Assembly (NCBI GenBank): GCA_026874595.1 | Contig: CM049314.1 | Coordinates: 56,966,300 to 57,030,299 of the forward strand | Reading direction: 5' to 3' | Length of the DNA: 64,000 nt | Source of the DNA: Sipunculus nudus | Lineage: Eukaryota > Annelida > Sipuncula > Golfingiida > Sipunculidae | Part shown: positions 1 to 12,197 of the stretch, piece after piece | Layout of the letters: each line of letters begins with the position of its first letter | Position numbering within the stretch: the stretch's first letter is position 1 | Notes under the pieces: model-generated | Told to the model about the DNA's origin: nothing | Databases searched by the model: none | The model's input: the letters and a program-made list of their open reading frames with translations, nothing else | Translations under genes and position numbers: made by a program

Positions 1-607
1 TCATGCAAGATATAGGTTTACACCTCAAGGGCACATCCGTGGTTTTAGGTAATCTAATTCATAGGGATCCGACTAATCATAGTATATTAAACACCAATAA
101 TTTAACAAGCTTAAATGTGTTGTATTGATGACGGAAATGTAGAATTAAATAATCCTTATGGATTTCCTATTAGTAAACGTTCCCCCAATTTTGATATAAT
201 ATGCTACCACATCCCACCAATGATGGAGTCACGGCACCTCTTTTAAATGAGTACAATGTGACAAAAGACATTTTTTTAAAGTTGCATCAATTAAGGAGGC
301 ACTGATAACCGAGCTTTTAGTTGCACAGCATTTTAATAGCATGTTATTGTTCAACATGTTAACAGATCGAGTGTTTTTATGTCAGGTAAACAATACAAGT
401 ACTTAGCCCTTGGAAAGGCATCAATAGCCATTAGATTTTTGCGTACAACGAATAACTTCATGCCCGTCATGATACAGGTATTGGATATATGAATATTCAA
501 CGTTAGGTAGAATTATTTGATTTTACATGTAATCTTTTTTACAATATCAAGGTAATTATATTTAATCAATTACACTTTTAAAATTGCGTACCTCTGATAC
601 TTTAAAG
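1..607 (+). other. Upstream intron of the acyl-CoA synthetase-like gene
   Basis: No coding exon is recognisable here. The stretch is AT-rich and ends in an AG directly before the exon at 608. That exon begins inside the glycine codon of the conserved GYGMTE motif, so an earlier exon must supply the first base. I looked for the segment that normally precedes this motif in the family and did not find it, so upstream exons probably lie outside the window. Confidence 0.5.
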
Positions 608-708
608 GCTACGGAATGACTGAAGCTGTTGCCCCAATTGCTATCATGCCGGAGGGGATTGAAAAGCCGGGTTCTGTGGGTCCGCCTCTGCCAAACACTC
701 GTGTATGC
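608..708 (+). CDS. Acyl-CoA synthetase / 4-coumarate-CoA ligase-like, first visible exon (A5 motif)
   Basis: This is an internal exon of an ANL-superfamily adenylating enzyme. These enzymes activate a carboxylic acid with ATP to an acyl-adenylate and then pass it to CoA. The reading frame gives YGMTEAVAPIAIMPEG and then KPGSVGPPLPN. The first part is the A5 (YGxTE) signature of the 4CL/firefly-luciferase-like branch, and the second is the usual GSVGxPxPN stretch. The exon starts after AG at 606-607 with the last two bases of a Gly codon and ends at phase 0 before a GTAAGT donor at 709. It joins in frame to 934-1078, 1303-1385, 17402-17570 and 18273-18394, giving about 205 C-terminal residues. 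The substrate cannot be told from these residues. The protein N-terminus is missing from the window. Confidence 0.88.
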
Positions 709-933
709 GTAAGTGTATCCTTATTTATAGTTAGGGCTAGTTAATTTTTTCAGGTCATGTAAATTTTGGAAAATTATTTTTGTAATCTTTAATTTTTCCA
801 GTTCCGTTTCTTAATACTTTTTAAAATCCGAACGATTTCAGAAATGAAATTATGTTATTTATAAAACTTTTATTATTAGCAAACTTACATATGTTTGTTA
901 AGACCCTGTAGCAAACCTTCTGTAAATGTACAG

Positions 934-1078
934 ATAATGGACATCAAAACAAAGATACCTAAAGAAACAAACGAATTGGGAGAAGTGTATGTGAGCGGTC
1001 CTCAGGTAATGAAGGGCTACTTCAATAAACCAAAAGAGACTGCGTCAGTACTTAACGAAGAAGGATGGCTAAAAACAG
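934..1078 (+). CDS. Acyl-CoA synthetase-like gene, second visible exon (A6 region)
   Basis: The exon follows an acceptor (TACAG) and starts in phase 0, so the protein runs ...RVC|IMDIKTKIPKETNELGE. It contains GEVYVSGPQVMKGYFNKP and then EEGWLKTG. These match the family's GEL-x-V-x-GP-x-V/M-x-GYxxxPEAT and DGWLHTGD segments, which line the nucleotide pocket at the end of the large N-terminal domain. It ends after one base of the Gly codon before donor GT at 1079. A longer open frame (895-1143) surrounds it, but the flanks outside 934-1078 read as intron and do not fit the family. Confidence 0.9.
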
Positions 1079-1302
1079 GTAATGAATTTAACATGTTTAT
1101 ACATTGTAAGTTAGACAACAGTTGTTTATGTGTAATTAAGTAAGGTTTATAAATGATATGCAACATATATCCAAATATTATTTCTCAAAAGGAACAGCCT
1201 AAGCTGGAAGGCTGATATGAGTATATAAAATATTAAAAAACGTCTTTTACTCAGCTGTTACATTCGATATTAAATACTGATAAAGAATTTTCCACACATA
1301 AG

Positions 1303-1385
1303 GTGATATTGGCTACTTAGCCGAAGATGGGTTTCTTTACATCAAGGGAAGAGAAAAAGAAATGATAAAATGTTGCGATCATTTG
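1303..1385 (+). CDS. Acyl-CoA synthetase-like gene, third visible exon (A7-A8, hinge)
   Basis: The acceptor AG is at 1301-1302. The frame reads GDIGYLAEDGFLYIKGREKE and then MIKCCDHL, ending in phase 0 at a GTAAGT donor. The (T)GD-x-G-x-x-DxDGxLYI core contains the ATP-ribose-binding aspartate. GREKEMIK is the A8 hinge about which the C-terminal domain rotates. Family members normally continue with a glycine-containing KxxG(F/Y)QV-type sequence. Here that stretch is CCDHLVV, so the usual glycine is replaced by aspartate (seen). Whether this weakens catalysis or only marks a divergent paralogue is open. Confidence 0.88.
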
Positions 1386-4269
1386 GTAAGTATAAATAAG
1401 TTTCCAAGAGTACTAACACGTAATGGCAAATTATAAAAAGGAGACGTAAAACAATTACACTGACAAATTTTACAAACCCTCATATCCATGTGCCAGGCAT
1501 TTCTATTTGGCCGACGTTTGGGGTCCAGACAGTCGAATGGTAAACCGTTCGGCACTTTCTGCTGGCGACACGTTTTCGATACAGGCGTGGCTTAGAGAGT
1601 GGGATATAGTGGTCGATCCTGGATCGGTGGTTTTTCCCGGGACATGCGGTTTCCTCCACCATTACAAACTACTGAACTCCAGCGTCCAATGAAGAGTGTC
1701 TCGTAGTATTTTTATGACAGGTTATCCAATACATGGAAAATGTGTTAAGACAGACCTTATTAAATGCCAGATTGAGACTGGCAATAACTGACCATTGGGA
1801 TTCATTTAACTCTCCCACTATCACAGGGAGCAACCGATTGCGCCCTTCGCAGATTTGATCAGATTTGTGATCGTATCTGGTTTCTCCATTAAATGATTTT
1901 ATGCACATTAGGCATGTCGCCTTGTATGGCGATGGGGAACTTAAAGTGTTTGCTAACAAGGATGACAAGAGAAGTTAGTCTGTCATTTTATCAAGGTGGC
2001 TTCTCTCCAAATTTAGTCATGTTAACTCTTGCTGACTGACCTAGCTTACCAGCCCAACCTACCCAAGTTAAGTCTTGTCCATAGGCTAGGTTGGAATGTC
2101 CTTCCTTTTACATACTCGGTACATGGTCGGGCCACGACGAAGATAACGGAGTGAGGACAGATGGGGTAATGCTATCGGCCACTGCTATAGACAAATGCCC
2201 GTCATCTCGGCGTCGATCATCAACACGTCATCCATCGTAACCGTTAAACCTAGAAACTGTTATGAAATATAAAGGCAGGTCCTGGGCCAATCTAGGAAAC
2301 CCGTGAGCTACGTGTCAAAAACATGATTTTAGCAGTCCGAGGATCTCACACGGCATAGCTTTAAACAAAATCTAGAAACTTTTATTATTTCTTATATAAA
2401 CGTTCTGTTTATATAAGATCAAAACAAGTAAGAGGCAATAACATTCAATTTTGGCATTGTTGAGGGAGCTAGTCTGGGCCCGGTTTCGCCGTGTCAACAG
2501 TACAGCTTGGGCATGGTCTTCCCAGTCTTTATCTTTTCTTAGCTTTAGGATGTCATTGGTCACAAGGTTCACGGTTGCTTAACAAATGCTTTGTATCAGA
2601 TCATAAAGCTGAAATAATATACCATACATTTAAATAAGTTTAGATCAAAATAAGACCCACTTATACTGGAATGTGACAAACACTTTTTAATTTGAATTAT
2701 TTTGTTAAATATCACTACATTTATTCCAGTTTTAGTAAAATATTAAACATTCACTGATTTCTAAATTATAAATAAATCAATTGTCTTTATGTCAAATCCA
2801 GCTATGCCTTATAGCTCATTTCACATTTTTCCTTGAATTTAGAGACCGTCATATGTCAGTGTCATTAAGCCTTGAAATCTGATATTCCTATCGATCAGTT
2901 GGTAAATAAAGGTTCTGTAAAATGTAGTTACTAGTATCTATTTTTGTGCATTTTTGTCTGTAAACAAATAATTCGCATTTGATTATAAACGATAATAAAG
3001 TACCTTATGAAACAAAGTTTTTCTATTAAAAAAACCATTCCATTTTTTTTTCAGAATGGCCAGTGCTTCTTGTCACATTTTGCCTTAAAAGCTTAAAAAG
3101 CTCAATAATTCATATATCGATGGCTATGAAGCATGTTTTGCATAACAATAATGGAGAGTTTCATCCGCTCTGCAGACTGGTGGGAGGCACCGGTGTTTTC
3201 AAGCGATCGGTGCTACAGCTAGCAGCTCTTTTCCAACCTTTGTGCGTCCTGCCCAATGAACACGATTGTTTTGTGGACAGTTTGTCCTCAGCGATTGTCT
3301 AGAAAACATGGCAGAGTTTCATATGTTGAACATACGCAAGTGCATACATGATAATATTGTTTGTATTCACGAATTCCTGAATGTTCACATCACATCGCCC
3401 GTAGTTAACAATTTCAGGTAAAGCAATACATTTCTTAGGAGCACAGTGCACTAACATATGCACAGTACAGAACGCCTACTTCTTCTTCTTCTTGTAATTA
3501 TTATTAGTTTTATTATTACTATTATTATTATTATTATACTTTTTTAATTTTTCATAAAGCACCTTATCCAAAGAAATATTTGAATGTAGCATATTTAAGA
3601 TAATCCATAAGTCTCCATACAATAAACCTAGATAATTATTAACTACACGAAGAATATATGTTTCGTCCTGTCCACAGACAGTTCAATATGACACTTGCAA
3701 AAATAAAGTTTTTAATGTAAGGAAGTGATTGTTACACAACAGACCCAAAAAAGGGGACTTCTGGGTAGACTAGTACCAGTCTAACTTCTGTCAGGTGTTG
3801 TAGAAGTTCCGTTGAGAGAGAACACGATGCCGTTTATGATGACCAATAGTGTGGATTGCGAGATGCCGTGGTGGAGAAGCGGCTGCAGCTCGGATGTCAA
3901 AACTAATACATCTTAATTACCTCATCATTCAGCCAAGGATTACATTCATGTATAGAAAAGTGCCGAGAAAAGAGTACATTTCACACCATACTTGTAATAT
4001 ATACTAAGTGAACTGGATATTGTGACGACCTATAGAATTATATCGTGCATAGTCCATAAAAACACAAAAGGCAACACGTGTCCACACAGACAAAATGAGA
4101 AGCGACATAGTGTAAACTAGATGACCTGAGGTCACGCGCTTGCCGGAAATGATGTAAAGTTAGTCAGATGAACGAGCAGTGTCAAAGTGAAAGAAAATAA
4201 TCCATAGTTTGTGAAGAAAGAACCAATATTAACAAAGTTCTAAAGTAAATAAGATTTTGATATATTTTG

Positions 4270-5700
4270 ATCACCTTCACCTTGACCGCTGACTTATTTG
4301 AATAAACATAGGACTTCCAGATATCATCACGATATATGACAAGTGTAATTTACAAAATGATTCCTGCAAAACTGTGGCCAGTAGAATGCAACATGTGAGA
4401 CGCAAGAACCAGGAAGCAGGCGAAATTGAGGACAACTGACAAACAGACAAACATACTGATAAACTGACCCAAGATTGAGAACAGATGACTTAATCATGTT
4501 ATGAAGAAACCTCAGAGGAAAATAATAAGCTATCGTTTATGTAAATGAGGTTAATAGTTTTGGAGATATGGCCAAAAAACGATATGTTGTGCAAGTTTGA
4601 GTTCACCGCCCCCTAGCGGCCAATTCTGGAAAATGAAAAATCCGTTTCGAGATATTAGTGTAAGACATAAGATGTAATATTTTTAAAAGGATTCTTTCAA
4701 AACTGTGGCCTGTAGAATGCTATATGTGAGACGCAAGAACCGGCAAGCAAGCAAATTTGAGGACAACTGAGAAACAGACGGACACACAGACAAAGTGACT
4801 CAAGATTGAGACCAAATGAATACACCAGGTTTTTGGAAAGGCTCAGAGGAAAAAAATAAGCTATAGTTTATGTAAATGAGGTTTGTAGTTTTGGAGATAT
4901 GACCAAAAAAAGATATGTTGTGCAAGTTTGAGTGCACCGCCCCCTAGCGGCCAATTCTGGAAAATGAAAAATCCGTTTCGAGATATTAGTGTAAGACATA
5001 AGATGTAATAGTTTTAAAAGGATTCTTTCAAAACTGTGGCCTGTAGAATGCTATATGTGAGACGCAAGAACCGGCAAGCAAGCGAATTTGAGGACAACTG
5101 AGAAACAGACGGACACACAGACAAAGTGACTCAAGATTGAGACCAAATGAATACACCAGGTTTTTGGAAAGACCGAAAAGAAGAAAATAAGTTATAGTTT
5201 ATGTAAATGAGGTTTATAGTTTTGGAGATATGGCCAAAAAATGATATGTTGTGCAAGTTTGAGTGCACCGCCCCCTAGCGGCCAATTCTGGAAAATGAAA
5301 AATCAGTTTCGAGATATTAGCGTAAGACATAAGATGTAATAGTTTTAAAAGGATTCTTTCAAAACTGTGACCTGTAGAATGCTATATGTGAGACGCCAGA
5401 ACCGGTAAGCAGGCGAATTTGATGAAAACTGAGAAACAGACGGACACACTGACAAAGTGACTCAAGATTGAGTCAAAATGACTCCACCAGGATTTAGAAA
5501 AGACTCAGAGGAAGAAAATAAGCTATAGTTTATGTAATTGAGGCTCACAGTTTTGGAGATATGGCCAAAACATGATATGTTGGGGTCGGTTTGCATACAG
5601 CGCCACCTAGCGGCTGCATTCAAAAAATGGAAAAATGGTTTCGAGATAATAGTGTAGAACTTACGATATGTCAGTTTCAAAAAGATTCCTGCAAAACTGT
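4270..5700. repeat. 331-bp tandem repeat, about four copies
   Basis: The landmark ccgccccctagcgg recurs at 4606, 4937 and 5268, exactly 331 bases apart each time, and a variant is at 5600 (332). Each unit also contains a GGAGATATGGCC segment, a TTTCGAGATATTAG segment, ACTGTGGCCTGTAGAATGC, and an AGAAACAGACGG run. The second and third copies are nearly identical; the fourth is more diverged and runs into the family's 3' part at 5700-6330. The unit is the middle part of the composite repeat that recurs at 10.7-16.8 kb. Confidence 0.9.
4606..4619 (-). promoter_or_regulatory. CTCF-core-like motif in the 331-bp repeat (also 4937, 5268, 5600)
   Basis: The minus strand reads CCGCTAGGGGGCGG, which fits the published 14-base core CCRSYAGRKGGCRS at every position. 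The same holds for the copies at 4937-4950 and 5268-5281, and for 5600-5613 (CCGCTAGGTGGCGC). The motif survives while surrounding bases differ between units. Binding in this organism is not shown. Confidence 0.5.
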
Positions 5701-6330
5701 GACCTCCAGGGCAAGATTACTGAAATCTCGAAATATCTCGTTTGACGAGATATTATACGAGATATCGCGAGACTTTTAATAAAATCTTGCAGTACTTGTT
5801 AAATGCTACCTGATGCAAAAAACTAGACCTCTCTAGCTTAAAAACTGACAAAGTTACAAAAAATGGTCGTGATATTTCCAATTTCCATGATTTTTGCCCA
5901 AAAAATGTAACCATGGTAACGGCAAATTTAAGTAAGCTACATGTCAAAAGAAAGGCCAGGTGATGACGAAAAAAATGAGCTATTGCAGAAGTAGATAAGC
6001 CTATTTATGGCGAAGTTATAGTGCAAAAACCCTTAACCATACCTGTCGTGACCTTGACCCTTGACCTTGGAGCAATGTTGACCAAAAACAATAGGGCACC
6101 TAGAAATCGGTTTGTCAATCAAGCCTGTAAGTTTCAAGTTGATTGATGCAAAAGTGTGACCTGGAGAGTCGTGACAAACAAACAAACAAACAAACTAGAC
6201 GACCTGAGGTCGAACGCTTGCCGGAAGTGACTGGAAATAAGACAGCGAAATAGATAGACAGTTACTAGGCAGACAGACAGGGAATATTTGTATCTGATCA
6301 AATGAAAAACCTCTATCATGGGGAAAACAG
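5700..6330. repeat. 3' portion of composite intronic repeat (copy A)
   Basis: This segment holds the same ordered blocks as the 3' halves of the copies at 10.7-16.8 kb: a TCTCGTTTGACGAGA hairpin (5737), an AACCATGGTAACGGC block (5909), a CCTTGACCCTTGACC run (6051), AAAACAATAGG, then (CAAA)n and a terminal GACCTGAGGTC plus GCTTGCCGGAA segment (6201-6225). It is followed by a GACA/GATA-rich tract at 6250-6425. Confidence 0.75.
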
Positions 6331-6367
6331 CAGCACATATGAATAAGGTCTTGCTGATTTTCAAAAG

Positions 6368-6426
6368 TCAAAGAGGAGTAGACAGAGAGACAGACAGAGA
6401 GACAGACAGACAGACAGATAGAGAGA
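6368..6426. repeat. (GACA)n-type microsatellite
   Basis: Repeats of GACAGAGA and GACA run without interruption apart from a few substitutions. They produce open frames on both strands (SVCLSLCLS-type), which are artefacts. Confidence 0.85.
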
Positions 6427-7440
6427 CATTAATAGTGTTATTATTAGTAGCCATCCTATACAGGATAATCCATTTTTGGACAGAAATAAAAAATAATGGA
6501 AGTCCAACTGAATCCTTGGCAGTTCTCCTATTCTTGAGTGCTGGAAATAAGAAAAAAGCACTGAAAATGAAACTTGAAGAGTTGAACGTCCAGAATGCCG
6601 AAACGCAAGCGAAGCCGCGTTCGTGTTAGACAGAGACCCGACCTCTAGGTAACAGAGACGTGACCTTTCATTCCTGGACAAATAGGTCGGCCTGAGGACA
6701 TCTTCAAGTCTGATGATGGCTTAAATTAGGGCTGTCCTTGAAGAAAAAAGGCAGTCGGTCAGCCTGCGTCCGGGAATTATAAAATTCCAAGAAGTCCTGC
6801 CCATCACGGATTAACTGTAATGTCCCCTTCGTGTAATGTGAAATTTAATATTTGTTAAAAATTGGAATCTTTGGTTAAAAAAGGAAAGCAGGGATTTTAT
6901 AGGAGTCTGAAGTGGTAAGTAACCCGATAAAAAATTGTGAGGCCCTAGTTCCGTGGTGGGTTAGGACTTTAAATATAAAACTATTTACTGGCATCCGAAA
7001 GGGGTGCTGTCAAATTTTTTGGCGCCTGCCGCACGTTTGTGAATAAAAACGGTACACTTGACACGGGCGCGATGGAAATTTAAGAGGAAAGGTGGTAATC
7101 CCAAGCCGTAGTTGAGTTGTTTTGACCCCAGAGTTTGCAGTCCTAGCTTAAATAGGCATGGGACGGGCTCTTTTTTAAACTCGGAACGCCAGAAGAGGCT
7201 GGAGATTGAATGAAGGGTAGGGCCATTTTTTAGTCCGAAAAACCTTTGGAATTGGCAATTAAAAAAAATGACAGGGGCCTTCTTAGGCCGTTCCAGCTCA
7301 GGGAACGGTCATTAGAATATTGTCGGGAATCCATATTACCCTACCTGTGGGCTGGGACGGTCCAGAAAACCGCAATTACACGGGTATCCATAAAATTGTA
7401 TGTCACTTTTTGTCATTAATAAATACATATATATCTATAA

Positions 7441-7847
7441 CGCGGGAAGCTGGAGAATTCGCGGAGAATTCATCATGATGATATCATTAAATGTGAGCAA
7501 AGGTACAATTTATGTTTTGTACCATATTTCCTTAAGAACCTGTAAATTTGATATCCTGCATGGTTTTGTTACGGTTTGCACAGTAAACTGTTGAAACAAT
7601 ATATAGTGTTTAGCGTTTTCGTCTTATGTAAGATCGGTAGTCAATAGTTAGCTGGTGATCCAGATTGGTGTTAGTGGCAGTCCCACATTGTTTGCGCTGG
7701 TTATTATTTCGGTAATTTAACAGTGAATAAATGTCTTAAGAGTTATATAGTGTTAGATTTTAAATGATTTTAACGTGTAATTAAAAGTATCATTGCATAT
7801 AAAAGCTCTCCGGAAAATCTCCGTGAATTCTCCGGGAATTCCCCGCG
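7441..7847. mobile_element. 407-bp inverted-repeat element (MITE-like)
   Basis: The left end reads CGCGGGAAGCTGGAGAATTC followed by GCGGAGAATTC. The right end reads GTGAATTCTCCGGGAATTCC followed by CCGCG. Reversed and complemented, the right end matches the left over about 30 bases with a few mismatches. No open frame inside looks like a transposase, so this would be non-autonomous. A target duplication is not obvious, so the superfamily is not assigned. Confidence 0.65.
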
Positions 7848-8459
7848 TTTACATATATACGCATTATCAGCCGTATGAAAGTTTTGTCCGCTTTCATCAT
7901 GTTTGCCGAGCCCCGGACACAAATTTCAGACGAGATGGACTAAACCCCGCCCTGGTAGGATAGTTTGGACTCTGAAGAAACGAACCCTCGCAGGAAATGC
8001 GGTGGGACGGGCTCTTTCTTATTCGATGAACGCTCGAACAGGGTGGTGAATGGTTGAAAAAATAGGGTCATTTTCACTGTCATCTTGAATACCAGAATAA
8101 ATATTTTTTTTAAATTCACAGAGACTTGCTCATCCAAAAACAGCAGAAAAAATGTTTATTCAAATGTTGTTTGGTGTCCATTGTACCCTCGCCCACCGCC
8201 GGGATCCAAAGAGAAGCCTGGATTTTACTGACAAAACACAACCACCCCCTCCCCCCCCCCCCCAAAAAAAAAAACAAAAAAACTTTTATTCATTTTATTT
8301 TCATTTTTTATTGCTGGATGTAGTTGAATATCATGGTTTATTTATAAAAAAATAAGATGCAATTCATTGGATGAAAAGAGATTTCATTAAATATATTGAC
8401 ACATGTTTATAACAGTTTGATATTTGATTTTTTTTTTTAATTTATAGACAGACAATTTG

Positions 8460-10320
8460 TTACCTCAAATCTGTACTCATGGTCCAACATGCATGTTTTT
8501 GGTGTCCTCAGGGCCATTTTAGGGTGTATATCCATGATAACAAGATAATATCACCTTGTTCCCACCAGCAAACATTTCAAGCCCCCAGAAAGCTGATTTC
8601 AGCTGAGGACAGTAATATGGCTTATTATACACAGGCAAATAGTGTTTTGGACCACCTCATCTCCACCAGACTCATCACACACACCTGGTTTGGCTATCAT
8701 TGCAATCCATTTACACCCACTGGCTGGAATCTCAAAGCATTTGGTTCAAATCCCTCAGAAAAAAAATTAGGGCCAGTTTGAATTTCCAAATCTGGACACA
8801 GTGGACATAGTGATATACAGGTGAAAAATCCATTTTTTTACCTCAAATCTGTCATGATGGTCCCACAAACATGGTTTAGGTGTCATTAGGCCCAATTCAG
8901 GGTGTATATACAGGGAAACAAGATAATATTACCCTGCTGACACAAACAAAAATTTCAAGCCCCTAGAAACCTGATTTCAGGCCAGTTTATGCTTATACAC
9001 AGTCAAATAGGTTCTTGCCCCCCTCATCTCCACAAAACTCAACCCACACACCTGGTTTGGCTATCATTGCAATCCATTTACACCCACTGGCTGGTATCTC
9101 AAAGCTTTTGGCTCAATTACCTCAGAAAAAAAATTAGGACCAGTTTGAATTTCCAAATCTGGACACAGTGAACATAGTGATATACAGAGAACATCCATTT
9201 TTTGACCTCCAATCTGTACTGATGGTCCAAAAAACCTGGTTTTGGTGTCATTAGGCCCAGTTTAGGGTGTATATACAAGGAAACAAGATAATATTACCCT
9301 GTTCCCACAAACAAAAATTTCATGCCCCCAGAAACCTGATTTCAGGCCAGTTTATGCTTATACACAGGCAAATAGGTTCTGGCACCCCTCATCTCCACAA
9401 AACTCAACACACACACCTGGTTTGGGTATCATTGCAATCCATTTACACCCGCTGGCTGGTATCTCAAAGCTTTTGGCTCAACTCCCTCAGAAAAAAAATT
9501 AGGACCAGTTTGAATTTCCAAATCTGGACACAGTGGACATAGTGATATACAGAGAAAATCCATTTTTTGACCTCCAATCTGTACTGATGGTCCAAAAAAC
9601 CTGGTTTTGGTGTCATTAGGCCCAGTTTAGGGTGTATATACAAGGAAACAAGATAATATTACCCTGTTCCCACAAACAAAAATTTCATGCCCCCAGAAAC
9701 CTGATTTCAGGCCAGTTTATGCTTATACACAGGCAAATAGGTTCTGGCACCCCTCATCTCCACAAAACTCAACACACACACCTGGTTTGGGTATCATTGC
9801 AATCCATTTACACCCACTGGCTGGTATCTCAAAGCTTTTGGCTCAACTCCCTCAGAAAAAAAATTAGGACCAGTTTGAATTTCCAAATCTGGACACAGTG
9901 AACATAGTGATATACAGAGAAAATCCATTTTTTGACCTCAAATCTGTACTGATGGTCCAAAAAACCTGGTTTTGGTGTCATTAGGCCCCGTTTAGGGTGT
10001 ATATACAGGGAAACAAGATAATATAACCCTGTTCCCAATAACAAAAATTTCAAGCCCCCAGAAACCTGATTTCAGGCCAGTTTATGCTGATACACAGTCA
10101 AATAGGTTTTGGCCCCCTTCATCTGCACCAGACTCTTCACACACACCTGGTTTGGGTTTCATTGCAATCCATTCACACCCACTGGCATGCATCTCCAAGC
10201 ATATAGCTCAACTTCTTCAGAAAAAAATATAGACCACTTTAAAGTTTTTCAAATCTGGTCATAGTGGTTTATGCAGAAATCAATTGTTCTGATCTCTAAT
10301 CTGAAATAGTGGTCATAGAA
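8460..10320. repeat. 365-bp tandem repeat, five copies
   Basis: The landmark CCTC(A/C)AATCTGT is found at about 8463, 8841, 9206, 9571 and 9936, with spacings of 378, 365, 365 and 365; a degenerate sixth start is near 10293. The third and fourth units are almost identical, which points to recent unequal exchange or conversion. Shared segments include TTAGGGTGTATATAC, CCTGATTTCAGGCCAG and CACACACCTGGTTTGG. Open frames of 60-100 codons recur at the same place in each unit, but 365 is not a multiple of three and they look non-coding. Confidence 0.92.
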
Positions 10321-10719
10321 CATTGGTTGGTTCTTGTATGTTTTTTTTTAAAATTTACAATCAATGTGCAGGAAAACATGGCATTTTATTTTACTTCAAT
10401 ACACCAACAATTAACAATCTAAGGACAAGTGAACAGGCTACCATACATATCTTAGGTAAAGGAAAACAGCAAAGGTTGTTTACATTGAGGACACAAGGCA
10501 ACCAGGTGGTTGGGGCTGGTCGGTGAAGTTTACGAAGCAACAATCAAAGGAAGACGATAACAACACAATAGAAGTCCTTTTCATGGGCCATCGCACACCC
10601 ATAGAACATGGCTCCAACTGTCAAGTGTAATGCCCCTGCCGACATTTACTATCACATACTGCCGCCACTTATGGTCACGGCAATAGGATTTACTTTTTTA
10701 TTTGAAGAAAAAAACGATC

Positions 10720-12197
10720 CCAGATTTGACGAAACTTACAATATAATCACATAATGTGACCGAGAGTGTTAGACGCTATCGAATGCTGAAAACTAAAGGT
10801 CTTCAGCATTAAAATAACAGAATTATAGGCGTATCTTTGAATGGTCCCATGTTCTCGTTTGACAAGAAATGGTGCGAGATAAGACGAGATATTCAATTTT
10901 GTCACTTCAAACTAGTCAAGTGAATCTTGAACAATAGAAAAATAAAATCTCTGGCATTAAAATGACAGAGATATAGACATTTGTTCGAATTCTCGAATAT
11001 TCTCGTTTGGAGGGAGTTGATACGAGATGTGGCGAGATATAAGTTATTATCATGTTAAGCTTCCAAAACGCAACAAAATGCTGAAAACTGCTCCTCTTTA
11101 GCCGAAAAGGTGACCAAGTTATAAGCATTTCTGTGAAATCTCGTAATTTCTCGTTTGACGGAAAACAGAGCGAGATTCTACGAGACTTGCAATTAACTGC
11201 ATTAGAGGCAAGGGAATGCTACCTCATGCAGAAAACTAGACCCTTGTAGTATAAATATCAACAGAGATAGAAGCAAAAAACTTATTATTTTCAGAATGCC
11301 AAGTTTTACCCCAAAATTTGGTAACCATGGTAACAGCAGCGCAAAGCTACATGTACGCAGGAATAAGCCGACGATCCTAGTTTCAGATAAGACAGTAAAC
11401 AGTGTGCCACGTTTAATATTTTTTTTGGTATTGCAGAAAAATGGTAAGTTGCAGTGTTTCCAGTACCACGCCCCCTGGTGGCTAATTTCAAAAAATGAAA
11501 AAACAAGTTCGAGATAATCCAGAACAACAGAAAATATGTCACTTTTAGAACCTTAGCTGTAAAAATGGCACCTCTAAATCGTATTTAATGAAATCTCGAA
11601 AAGTCTCATTTGACGACAAATGGCACGAGATTTTGCGAGACTTCCATTAATTTTCCATAGAGCATATTAAATCCTACACAACGCAAAAAACTAGACCTCT
11701 CTAACTTAAAAAATGAGAAATTTAGAGTGACATTTTCGAATTTTCTGATTTTCCCCCAAAAATACGTTACCATGGTAACATTTGACCGGAAAAATGTGCT
11801 AGCACTTGGAAAGCTAACATAAAGAGGAATAAAATGAGCTACAGATTATGCGGCTACGATTATAATTGACGAAGATATGAAGAAAATAAATATTTTAGGT
11901 TTTTTGGTGACCCTGACCTTGACCTTTGACCGAACATGACCAAAAACAATAGGCTCCGAGGAGAACCAATCTTACACTTAATGCATAAGTTTCAGAGCGA
12001 TTGCTTAAAAACTGTGGCCTGTAGCGCGTGTACATACAGACAAACAAACAGACAGACAAACAAACAAACAAACATACGCGGGTGATCAACATGCTTGCGA
12101 AAATCGAAGATTTCCGGCAAGCAACAAACAGACAAACAGACATCCGCGACTGACCAACCAGCTTGCGAAAATCGAAGATTTCCGGCAAGCAATAAAG
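10720..12197 (+). repeat. Composite intronic repeat, copy B
   Basis: First of four head-to-tail copies of a roughly 1.2-1.8 kb element. Recognisable blocks in order are: TCTCGTTTGA-type hairpins (10854 onward), a GTTTTACCCCAAAATTTGG plus TAACCATGGTAAC block (11305-11335), a CTCF-core-like GCCCCCTGGTGG (11470), TCATTTGACGACAAATGGCACGAGA, a second AACCATGG-type block (11769), a CCTTGACCTTTGACC run (11917), AAAACAATAGGCTCC, (CAAA)n, and two 30-nt hairpins ending in AATAAA at 12191. Relative to copy C, many CpG positions here read TG or CA, consistent with methylation decay (inference). Confidence 0.8.
12093..12190 (+). repeat. Paired 30-nt hairpins at the 3' end of copy B
   Basis: Two near-palindromes, GCTTGCGAAAATC-GAA-GATTTCCGGCAAGC, sit at 12093-12122 and 12161-12190, 68 bases apart. 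Each has a roughly 13-bp stem with one bulge or mismatch and a 3-base loop. The second is followed by AATAAA. Matching pairs are at 13430/13482 and 16666/16726, and a single degenerate one is at 14756. They define a shared 3' terminus of the family. Confidence 0.8.

Noticed and set aside
895-1143. An 82-codon open frame treated as a complete gene
   Set aside because: Only 934-1078 fits the synthetase family, and splice sites bound it. The outer codons are intron.
1480-1968. Possible gene fragment from neighbouring open frames near the 5' end of the large intron
   Set aside because: Frames on both strands are short, with no recognisable motif. The GC-richer patch may be an old repeat, but I could not identify one.
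6361-6681. Minus-strand open frame of 106 codons rich in SLCLSL
   Set aside because: It is a by-product of the GACA microsatellite.
8479-10053. Repeated open frames of 60-100 codons (YIQGNKIILPCSHKQ type)
   Set aside because: They occur once per 365-bp repeat unit; the period is not a multiple of three and the frames contain stops in other units.
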